This document shows positions 1 through 4,709 of a stretch of DNA of 8,016 nt, one piece after another. The DNA comes from Coraliomargarita sp. CAG:312 (GTDB taxonomy: Bacteria; Verrucomicrobiota; Verrucomicrobiia; Opitutales; Intestinicryptomonadaceae), in NCBI GenBank assembly GCA_000438015.1, contig FR901550.1, forward strand, positions 1 to 8,016, in the 5' to 3' direction. The position numbers were made by a program, and so were the translations under genes. Positions within the stretch are counted from its first letter, which is position 1. Each line of letters begins with the position of its first letter. The notes beneath the pieces are model-generated. The model did not search any database. It was not told where the DNA came from and saw nothing but the letters and a program-made list of their open reading frames with translations.

Positions 1-101
1 CAGATAATATACTGTTTGAAAGCGACTTGCAAAATTTTGCGAGCCGCTTAATTTTTTACCATTTGGTTAAGGAAACGGGGGTTTTGAAGGGTTTTTTGTA
101 C

Positions 102-122
102 CCGGTACCAAATTGGTACCGG
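102..122. repeat. 21-bp perfect palindrome, 10-bp arms around one base
   Basis: The arms are CCGGTACCAA (102-111) and TTGGTACCGG (113-122), with a single A at 112. Each arm contains GGTACC. The symmetry is exact and much more GC-rich than its surroundings. It could be a dimeric repressor or recombinase-binding site. No second copy was found in the window. Confidence 0.85.
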
Positions 123-152
123 CGTCAGGTTTCGCTAATCCAAGGAAATTGG

Positions 153-257
153 ATATTAAAGCGCCAAAATTTGTCGGAATTCCTCCTTCAGGAAAAACCA
201 TCAATCAGGTTCTTTAAATATTAAAAAAGCCAAAATTTTCAAAGTTTGGCCGGAATT
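153..257. repeat. Imperfect direct repeats spaced about 65 bp
   Basis: The blocks ATATTAAA, then CCAAAATTT, then CGGAATT occur in this order at 153-181 and again at 218-257. The second copy has a roughly 10-bp insertion between the last two blocks. They lie upstream of the recombinase relic and may be arm-type binding sites or an old local duplication. No function can be assigned from sequence alone. Confidence 0.5.
223..250 (-). terminator. Possible rho-independent terminator, leftward
   Basis: On the minus strand GCCAAA (250-245) pairs with TTTGGC (234-229), with a 10-nt loop, and is followed by six T (complement of 228-223). No leftward gene is visible to its right before 432, so its client is unknown. 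It overlaps the direct repeats and may be incidental. Confidence 0.35.
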
Positions 258-364
258 GAAAAATTTACTTTCTTTCGCCATATTCGGTAGCAATTTCTTA
301 ACTATTATAAAAATTTAAGGTATCTGATATTTTTTAACTAATATGCGAGCCTTAAGCAAGTAGC

Positions 365-436
365 TCCATAGGGGTTTTAGGAAATTTTTAAGCATAGTTA
401 CTAAACTCAAAATAGAATCCTATTTTGACCTATGGA
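365..436 (+). promoter_or_regulatory. Nested inverted repeats over the recombinase start codon
   Basis: The outer arms are TCCATAGG (365-372) and CCTATGGA (429-436); the right arm includes the ATG at 432. Inside lies a perfect hairpin, CAAAATAG (408-415), loop AATC, CTATTTTG (420-427), ending four bases before the ATG. There is no SD. As DNA this could be an operator or recombinase site. As RNA it could hide the start codon. The symmetry is seen directly; the role is inferred. Confidence 0.5.
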
Positions 437-1708
437 TAAATTTCCCAGACTCAATTACAGACCCAAGAAAGCCCGCCCCTTTATCGTACGATACTATGAC
501 AGCTCCTCCAATAAGCGCACATCGCGCTCATTTAGCGCAAGAATGGGCGCCATGCAATTTTTGGCGGAAATGGGCGGCGAAGGCAAAGAGCGGGCTTCCT
601 CTTACGAAATTTCAACAGCCGAAAAAGGACATGCTCATACGTCTAAAACGCGAATGCTTTATCCGCGGCATGGAGTTATGCGAACTGGAGACGAGTTTTA
701 CCCAGTTAATACGCGCAAAGCCCGCCTACGACCAAACCCTAATTGAATGCGTTGAAGAATACCTTAAGGATTGCGATTTGCGAAAAATACGCGCAGCCAC
801 AATACGCTATTACAGGCAGAAGCTAAATTTGCTTATGAATATGTATTCGCCGCGCATATTTATTTCGTCAATTACAAGCGAAATGCTGGAATCCTTCATA
901 AACGACAAGGGCTCGCGCGAACACAATAAAAGAGTTATAAGCGCGTTTTACGCCTATTTGATGCGCAAAAGGATTTTGAGCGAGAATCCTCTTTTGAGGG
1001 TTGTAAACCCTCGCAATAGGAGTCGCCACAGAATCCCTGGGATACTGACTGTTGCGCAGACGATACGACTCTTTCAGGAGCTGCCTGAATCTTGCGTTGT
1101 AGCGTTTGCGCTAATGACATTCTTTGGAGTTCGCCCGCAGGAAATTACAAGCGAAACAAAAGAGCGCACACTGAGGGCGGAGGATATTGACATAAAAACC
1201 CGCTCAATAAAAATTCCGGAAGAGACCGCAAAAATGGGCAACTGGCGCAATATATCAAATCTCCCCGAAACGGCTTGGCGTTGGCTTGAAGTATATATGC
1301 CAAAAGAGAGGCCAATTTTCCCGTATTCGTACGCAACCTACCGAAGGATAAGTTGGCTTGAAGCATATATGCCAAAAGAGGGGCCTATTTTCCCGTATTC
1401 GTACGCAACCTACCGAAGGATACGGAAGCTTCTCAGCGTAAAAATGCCAAAAGACGGACTGCGCCACAGCATGGCTTCGTATGGATACCACGAACTCGGA
1501 ATAGAAACCACGGTAGAAATCTTGGGTCAGGAATCTGGCTATGAGGTCTTTAAGCGGCACTATAAGCCCGGCCGACGCAAAGGCTTTTTTTAGTATATCG
1601 CCGGATATACGCGACGGACTTCCCAAAGCAAAAAGCAAGCAAATGCCCTACCGCGGACTGGTCGGCGAAATAAGGAAAACATTAAATTTTTGGATAAGCA
1701 GAAGATGA
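432..1708 (+). pseudogene. Tyrosine recombinase/integrase, broken by two +1 frame changes
   Basis: This is a relic of a phage-type integrase whose coding is spread over all three forward frames. From the ATG at 432 to about 585 it encodes an arm-binding-like N terminus (KARPFIVRYYDSSSNKR). Coding then moves +1 into a second frame to about 1563, covering the SAM-like core-binding domain and the catalytic domain. Just after the nucleophile region it moves +1 again, giving SPADAKAFFSISPDIRDG and a tail ending at TGA 1706-1708. Catalytic positions visible are Arg (codon 1132, GVRPQE), Lys (1231), Arg (1462, GLRHS) and Tyr (1561, RHY). The first His of HxxR is Asp (1453) and the usual LGH His is Gln (1528). 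A 72-bp tandem duplication adds 24 residues inside the catalytic domain. Active enzyme is unlikely unless the frame changes are sequencing errors. Programmed frameshifting is less likely, as I see no clear slippery or stimulatory signal. Confidence 0.8.
1281..1424 (+). repeat. 72-bp tandem duplication inside the recombinase relic
   Basis: Copy one spans 1281-1352 and copy two 1353-1424, with 68 of 72 bases identical by my alignment. The differences are at 1292/1364, 1309/1381, 1314/1386 and 1351/1423. The unit is 24 codons, so the frame is kept and the peptide WLE-Y-MPKE-PIFPYSYATYRRI is repeated. It lies between the catalytic Lys and the HxxR region, where the extra residues would disturb the fold. 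Four substitutions suggest it is not a brand-new slip or an assembly artefact. Confidence 0.95.
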
Positions 1709-1762
1709 AGCTGCAAAATTAATAGTTTGAAACGCAAAGGTTCAGTGTGCTATATCTACCCC

Positions 1763-2245
1763 ATGCGCCCTACAAATGAACAAATTGACGAGGAGCTCTC
1801 GCGCATAGAAAATTCCTGCCTGAAAGAAAAGCGCGGCGGACCCTTTGGAGCCTTTATATTTAACCAAAACGGAAGTATTGTAGCCTCCGCCCAAAATGCG
1901 GTAATAGCTAAGAATGATCCGACCGCCCATGCCGAAATAGAGGCAATACGCGCGGCTTGCGCCAAATTGGGAACATACGATTTGTCCGGATATTCAATTT
2001 ACGCGAGTGGCTATCCATGCCCTATGTGCATGGCGGCAATACTTTGGGCTAAAATTGACTCGCTCTATTATTCCGCAAGCTATGCTGATGCTGAAAAAAT
2101 CGGATTTCGGGACGATTTTATAAGCGCAGCCCTTGGTGGAGGCAAAAACTCCATAGAGCCAAAGCTTTTAAAAATAGAACGCATAAAATCTGAGCGCCTT
2201 GATGGGATATACGCCTCTTACGCAAAAATTGGAAAAGTCTATTAG
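1763..2245 (+). CDS. guaD: Guanine deaminase (cytidine/deoxycytidylate deaminase fold)
   Basis: Predicted cytosolic zinc hydrolase turning guanine into xanthine and ammonia (purine salvage/catabolism). From the ATG at 1763 it is 160 aa, close to the roughly 156-aa Bacillus subtilis GuaD. Visible signatures are GGPFGA (25-30), Asn45, DPTAHAE with zinc ligand His56 and proton-shuttling Glu58, PCPMC with zinc ligands Cys86 and Cys89, and GFRDDF, where Asp117 matches the substrate-binding Asp114 of B. subtilis. The HAE plus DPTAHAE/PCPMC/GF-D pattern favours GuaD over tRNA adenosine deaminase TadA. The usual Glu before PCPMC is Tyr (GYPCPMC). The frame stays open upstream to a TTG at 1727 (GTG at 1745), but family length supports 1763. 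No SD is visible. It lies 54 bases after the recombinase relic and 48 before the HTH gene, as cargo or a stranded host gene. TadA-like or other deaminase specificity is the main alternative. Confidence 0.85.
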   Translation: MRPTNEQIDEELSRIENSCLKEKRGGPFGAFIFNQNGSIVASAQNAVIAKNDPTAHAEIEAIRAACAKLGTYDLSGYSIYASGYPCPMCMAAILWAKIDSLYYSASYADAEKIGFRDDFISAALGGGKNSIEPKLLKIERIKSERLDGIYASYAKIGKVY

Positions 2246-2253
2246 TGCCTTTG

Positions 2254-2296
2254 GGAAAATTTTTAGCGGCATAGTCCTAAAATAATAGGTACTATG
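2254..2296 (+). promoter_or_regulatory. Inverted repeat over the HTH gene start; block shared with the recombinase leader
   Basis: CATAGTCCTA (2270-2279) pairs with TAGG-T-ACTATG (2286-2296) over a 6-nt AT loop, giving 10 pairs with one bulged T at 2290; the right arm contains the ATG at 2294. Just upstream, GGAAAATTTTTA (2254-2265) followed by GCATAGT..CTAAA resembles GGAAATTTTTA..GCATAGT..CTAAA at 380-405 before the recombinase. A dimeric operator for the HTH protein itself is the simplest reading. Translational masking of the start codon is the alternative. Confidence 0.55.
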
Positions 2297-2596
2297 AATG
2301 TAATAGATAATTCAAGAAGAACACTAACTCAAGCCGATGTTAACGCCATAGCCGATGTGCTATCTAAAGGCGAATTTGCGAAGAATTTGGCAGTCAAATT
2401 CGCGCAAATCGTTGGTGTGAGAATACAAGATGAAGATATAATAGATTCTGAGGCTGCCTGCAGCCTCTTGTATAACATATCGCCAAGCACCTTGAAGCGA
2501 TATGCCGCCATATGCCCGGAATTGCGCCCCGGCGGCAAATATTCAAGGGGGTACAGCCGCAAACACATACTAGAATTCAAATCGCAGATGCAATAA
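2294..2596 (+). CDS. Small helix-turn-helix DNA-binding protein, excisionase-like
   Basis: This 100-aa protein has two parts. Residues 10-40 are predicted helical (TLTQADVNAIADVLSKGEF), possibly a dimerisation or partner surface. Residues 51-95 look like a MerR/excisionase-type winged HTH: DSEAACSLLYNISPSTLKRY forms the helix-turn-helix, followed by a wing-like GGKYSRGYSRKHILEF. Such proteins act as recombination directionality factors or as small regulators of mobile elements. Its place on the far side of guaD from the recombinase relic fits a former element. The start is the ATG at 2294, embedded in an inverted repeat, which suggests autoregulation. There is no strong SD, only AGGT four bases before the ATG. 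The family is recognised by pattern only and the exact role is inferred. A phage regulator with no link to the recombinase is equally possible. Confidence 0.7.
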   Translation: MNVIDNSRRTLTQADVNAIADVLSKGEFAKNLAVKFAQIVGVRIQDEDIIDSEAACSLLYNISPSTLKRYAAICPELRPGGKYSRGYSRKHILEFKSQMQ

Positions 2597-2658
2597 GGCG
2601 CCTTTCGCAAAAAGCGGATATACCCAAAAGCATCAAACTGACCTATGCGGGAAAAATA

Positions 2659-2689
2659 CGCACTAAACAGCTCATAAGCGCTTAGTGCG
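2659..2689. repeat. 8-bp inverted repeat hairpin
   Basis: CGCACTAA (2659-2666) and TTAGTGCG (2682-2689) are perfect complements around a 15-nt loop. It could stabilise the 3' end of the HTH transcript or serve as a protein site. Confidence 0.7.
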
Positions 2690-2715
2690 CTACAAATGCA
2701 AGCGTATAAATTTTG

Positions 2716-2740
2716 CATATGATGCCCCTTGCATCATATG
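2716..2740. repeat. 10-bp perfect hairpin with CCCTT loop
   Basis: CATATGATGC (2716-2725) pairs exactly with GCATCATATG (2731-2740) around the five-base loop CCCTT. It lies about 25 bp upstream of the first TATAAT box, so it could be an operator for whatever starts there, or a folded single-strand substrate. There is no T tract on either side strong enough for termination. Confidence 0.8.
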
Positions 2741-2767
2741 GGTTAATTTCGCGCATCTATATATCCG

Positions 2768-2799
2768 TATAATGAAAAATCATAGGGTGTTCCTATAAT
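2768..2799 (+). promoter_or_regulatory. Two consensus -10 boxes ahead of the structured region
   Basis: TATAAT occurs at 2768-2773 and again at 2794-2799. The matching -35 elements are weak: TTAATT at 2743-2748 lies 19 bp before the first box, and nothing clear precedes the second. A small hairpin, ATAGG (2782-2786) with CCTAT (2792-2796), overlaps the second box. Starts near 2780 and 2806 would launch the candidate RNA downstream. Confidence 0.4.
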
Positions 2800-2805
2800 A
2801 AGAGA

Positions 2806-3095
2806 TTTGCGATTAAGCTTCTATCTGTCCCCAAAATTGTCAGGAGGAGGAGTGTTTGGAGGATTCTTTGGCGCCCATCCTTGTCTGATCGGGCCTGGGA
2901 TTGATCAATTTTATTGGAATCAGACCTTCAAATCGCATTGCTTGGAGGCTGTGTTGCTCCATCAGTATTTTGTGGCAGATAATGCGGGATGTCTCTTTCG
3001 GGCAATCCACGCGCTTTTGAGCCTTCGGCTTACCCGACAACGTTTAGCCTTGGATAATTAGGACTTGTTGTTGTCGTTTAATTTTTTTCTTTTAA
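2806..3095 (+). ncRNA. Candidate structured non-coding RNA, family unknown
   Basis: This GC-richer block sits in AT-rich surroundings, after two TATAAT boxes, and ends at a terminator-like hairpin. Helices seen: TGCGATT 2808-2814 with AATCGCA 2931-2937, enclosing AGGAT 2860-2864/ATCCT 2877-2881 and GTCTGAT 2883-2889/ATCAGAC 2919-2925; TGGAG 2943-2947/CTCCA 2957-2961; GCG-GGAT 2984-2990/ATCC-A-CGC 3005-3012; TGAGCC 3018-3023/GGCTTA 3027-3032. I found no signatures of RNase P RNA, tmRNA, SRP RNA or 6S RNA. Competing readings are a rightward frame 2807-3061 (or from GTG 2852 just after AGGAGGAGG) and a leftward frame 3040-2840. Both encode unrecognisable, compositionally odd peptides. A relic of a mobile element is a serious alternative. 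Confidence 0.35.
3035..3095 (+). terminator. Terminator-like hairpin with T-rich tail
   Basis: CGACAAC (3035-3041) pairs with GTTGTCG (3070-3076), followed by a T-rich run that includes seven consecutive T (3082-3088). The loop of 28 nt is long for a standard intrinsic terminator, which lowers confidence. It closes the candidate RNA on its right. Confidence 0.4.
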
Positions 3096-3330
3096 CTTTC
3101 ACAGTGTCATTCAGTATAAAACTTTTACGTAAAAAATTAAAAAAACGCGAAACATACCTATTGCATAATACAATCCGAATATAACGAAAACTTTGACGTA
3201 ATATTACTGCTCAGAAATTATATAAAATTTTGAGCGCTTGATACGTCTTTTTATGAAAGACGAAATAGTCGCAAGAATTGGATTTAATGAGGGACTGTAT
3301 CAAAAACATAAGAGCAAACCGGCAAAATTA
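3096..3330. other. AT-rich spacer with one tiny ORF in a hairpin
   Basis: No confident gene. A 40-codon frame starts at the ATG at 3253 and ends at 3375, so it overlaps the end of the leftward membrane gene on the opposite strand. Its first residues (MKDEIVARIGFNEGLYQKHK) look protein-like, but the rest is antisense to the neighbour. Its ATG lies in the loop of the perfect hairpin CGTCTTT (3244-3250)/AAAGACG (3256-3262). It may be the stump of a gene cut off by arrival of the AT-rich island, or chance. Confidence 0.3.
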
Positions 3331-3825
3331 TTAAGGATCATCCTGAGGCATCATAGGTACAACCAATACACATAAAAGTGTTGCAACTAAACTTATCCCA
3401 GCTACTATAAAATAAATTATACCAATTGAAGTATTTGACATAATTCCTTTAGCTAAGTAGGAAGCGTAGACAGATTCATTTATACCTACAAAAAAGAAAA
3501 AAAATGTAAAAACTAGAGGGAAAGATAATGTAAAAGGTGAATATCTGAATTCCCTGGTTCCCATCAAAAAAAACTTACTTAGTCCATAGCCTATTGCTAA
3601 TATTGTCCCACAAGAACCAAGGATTATAATTAATATAAGAAAATACCATTCATAAGCAAACATCCAATCATTTGCCATCGCTTTACCACTCCAATGAGTG
3701 GGTACTTTTTTAGTCCAGATAGGTAGATAGTATATAAAAAACTGATACCCTAATATAATAGTCGAAAAGATTACAAATGAACAAAATATTAACGTATCTC
3801 GTGTGCGATAAGATTTAAAATTCAT
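3331..3825 (-). CDS. DUF1648-like integral membrane protein
   Basis: Predicted inner-membrane protein of 164 aa with four hydrophobic segments (about 12-34, 58-82, 98-114, 133-157). Between the first and second lies VPTHWSGKA (41-49), matching the P-x-H-W/N...G motif that marks the DUF1648 domain. That domain often sits at the N terminus of SdpI-like membrane proteins, some of which give immunity to the SdpC toxin; here only a single small copy is present, so immunity is a possibility and not a call. The frame is open to a TTG at 3861, but the ATG at 3825 gives a cleaner start just before the first membrane segment. No SD is seen. Base composition is strongly AT-biased, like the surrounding island, and no gene is close enough to form an operon with it. 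Confidence 0.65.
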   Translation of the reverse strand: MNFKSYRTRDTLIFCSFVIFSTIILGYQFFIYYLPIWTKKVPTHWSGKAMANDWMFAYEWYFLILIIILGSCGTILAIGYGLSKFFLMGTREFRYSPFTLSFPLVFTFFFFFVGINESVYASYLAKGIMSNTSIGIIYFIVAGISLVATLLCVLVVPMMPQDDP

Positions 3826-4242
3826 AATCAAAAGAGTATTATGCAAAAGTAAATTCTTCAATAGAAATATTTTTCGCTTTTCTTGAAGTTTTCAATAAAT
3901 ACGATGAAATCTAATCCAAGACAGAAGTATTAACTATTTATTTTCCAGCGATAACCGCTCAAAATTCGTTAACGAATACAATCATTTACGCGACTTATGA
4001 TAGATATTTAGACATAGGCAGCCTGCTATTCAAAGTCTTTTATTCTGCGATTGGATTTGTTTTGATAGACCAATAGGTATTAACAACATAAGTTATCAAA
4101 AATGAGCTATAAGCAGATTATTATAAACCCTCTATATCGTATTTTGTATTAGTTATATATCGCTCTTGATTAATAAGTAAATTTTACTATCTCCCTTAAA
4201 TCGAAAAAAGTATTTATAAAATTTTAACCATAAAGATAACTC
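3826..4242. other. AT-rich gene-free stretch
   Basis: About 417 bases with no frame I would call. A frame without any start codon runs from 3915 to about 4073 and encodes a hydrophobic tail (LLFKVFYSAIGFVLIDQ). It could be debris of a membrane-protein gene. The only clear structural element is the palindrome at 3964-3977. The promoter of the leftward DUF1648-like gene should lie at the left end but was not recognised. Confidence 0.4.
3964..3977. promoter_or_regulatory. 14-bp perfect palindrome
   Basis: ATTCGTTAACGAAT reads the same on both strands and lies about 140 bp upstream of the leftward membrane gene. It has the size and symmetry of a dimeric repressor operator, but no regulator is identifiable nearby. 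Confidence 0.4.
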
Positions 4243-4521
4243 TTGATAGAAGAAGAAAATAGTTTCAAAAATTGGCTTAAAGAGCGGAGTTGTAGAAATA
4301 TCCGAGGATGTGCTTTACAAGCACACGATTTTTATAGGCTCAACGGACGGTTAACGCTTCTCAATTTGCTTCTGCAAATTACTAATGCGGAAAGGGGCGC
4401 GCAGTCTGGAAATATGTGGTCGGAGCTGCTTTTATACATAAAAGCGAAAGAATTTTACCCGTTTTCTTCTATAGCAAATGATGAAATAACTAATTTATCT
4501 GGGAAAATATTAGGGAAATAA
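4243..4521 (+). CDS. Doubtful small hypothetical protein
   Basis: A 92-codon frame from a TTG with no SD to the TAA at 4519-4521. I do not recognise it. The second half (about residues 35-92, with LTLLNLLLQITNAERGAQSG and an acidic/polar tail) looks like a normal soluble helical protein, and the stretch is GC-richer than its flanks, which favours coding. In the first half, however, a competing +1 frame reads VSKIGLKSGVVEISEDVLYK and stays open from about 4260 to a stop near 4352. This could mean one gene broken by a frameshift near 4350, a pseudogene, or chance. It stands alone: no neighbour on the same strand lies within 1.5 kb on the left or 1.6 kb on the right. Confidence 0.3.
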   Translation: MIEEENSFKNWLKERSCRNIRGCALQAHDFYRLNGRLTLLNLLLQITNAERGAQSGNMWSELLLYIKAKEFYPFSSIANDEITNLSGKILGK

Positions 4522-4665
4522 AACATATTATATTTTATTCGAATAGCATAGTATTTCTATAAATTGATATAGAAGCGCACATTGCTTTTTGCCAGTATTT
4601 TGTCGGTTTTGTAGGAAATCTTTTTGCTGCTCGAATAAGATAATAACGCAGATTAGCGCGTGTTT
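4522..4665. other. AT-rich spacer with a small hairpin
   Basis: No gene seen. TCTATA (4556-4561) and TATAGA (4568-4573) form a 6-bp hairpin shortly after the doubtful ORF, without a T tail. GCATAGT occurs at 4546-4552, echoing the block upstream of the recombinase and HTH genes, but without the rest of that block. Confidence 0.3.
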
Positions 4666-4705
4666 AGGAGGTAGCATGCATAGGCAGATTGCGCGTTTGT
4701 TATAA
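4666..4705 (+). promoter_or_regulatory. Perfect SD with a 9-codon ORF
   Basis: AGGAGG (4666-4671) lies four bases before an ATG at 4676 that opens a nine-codon frame (MHRQIARLL, stop 4703-4705). No other gene in the window has such an SD. The start of the ORF is flanked by imperfect direct repeats, GCAGATTAGCGCGTGTTT (4648-4665) and GCAGATTGCGCGTTTGTT (4684-4701). It ends four bases before the 3' end of the convergent membrane gene, so it has nothing downstream to regulate. It may be the truncated start of a lost gene. Confidence 0.3.
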
Positions 4706-4709
4706 CATT

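Larger units (their letters stand above)
1..431. other. Repeat-rich leader upstream of the recombinase relic; no confident gene
   Basis: No convincing gene lies here. A 65-codon reading frame from a TTG at 27 to 224 has no SD and no recognisable protein features, and it runs through palindromes, so I do not call it. What the stretch does hold is a 21-bp palindrome (102-122), imperfect direct repeats (153-257), a leftward terminator-like hairpin (223-250), two copies of TTAACTA-W-W-AT (298-308 and 334-344) and nested inverted repeats reaching the recombinase start (365-436). A GCAAAATTTTGC palindrome sits at 29-40. This density of short repeats beside an integrase is what one expects of a recombinase-binding or attachment region, but no attachment core or tRNA could be identified. 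Confidence 0.5.
2597..2767. other. Gene-free spacer with two strong hairpins
   Basis: I see no coding frame worth calling after the HTH stop. The spacer is dominated by the inverted repeats at 2659-2689 and 2716-2740. Neither is followed by a T run, so neither is a standard intrinsic terminator for the HTH gene. The right-hand part becomes AT-rich and leads into the TATAAT boxes. Confidence 0.5.

Noticed and set aside
27..224. 65-codon rightward frame from a TTG
   Set aside because: No SD, no family pattern, and it runs through a perfect palindrome and direct repeats; chance reading is likelier.
1255..1638. 127-codon leftward frame across the recombinase
   Set aside because: Antisense shadow; it includes the same 72-bp duplication, and the forward strand carries clear integrase motifs.
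1727..1762. TTG-started N-terminal extension of the guanine deaminase
   Set aside because: Adds 12 residues not expected from the family; the ATG at 1763 gives the normal length.
2329..2718. 129-codon leftward frame over the HTH gene
   Set aside because: Antisense to a credible HTH gene and crosses two strong hairpins; no family features.
2654..2742. Tandem hairpins as retron or IS200/IS605-type ends
   Set aside because: No reverse transcriptase or TnpA gene is present in the window to support either.
2840..3040. Leftward 66-codon frame
   Set aside because: TTG start, no family match recognised, and on the strand opposite the TATAAT boxes and T-rich end.
2807..3061. Rightward 84-codon frame (or 69 codons from GTG 2852 after AGGAGGAGG)
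   Set aside because: Residue composition rich in F, H, L and C with no known pattern; the region is better explained by folded structure, though a coding role is not excluded.
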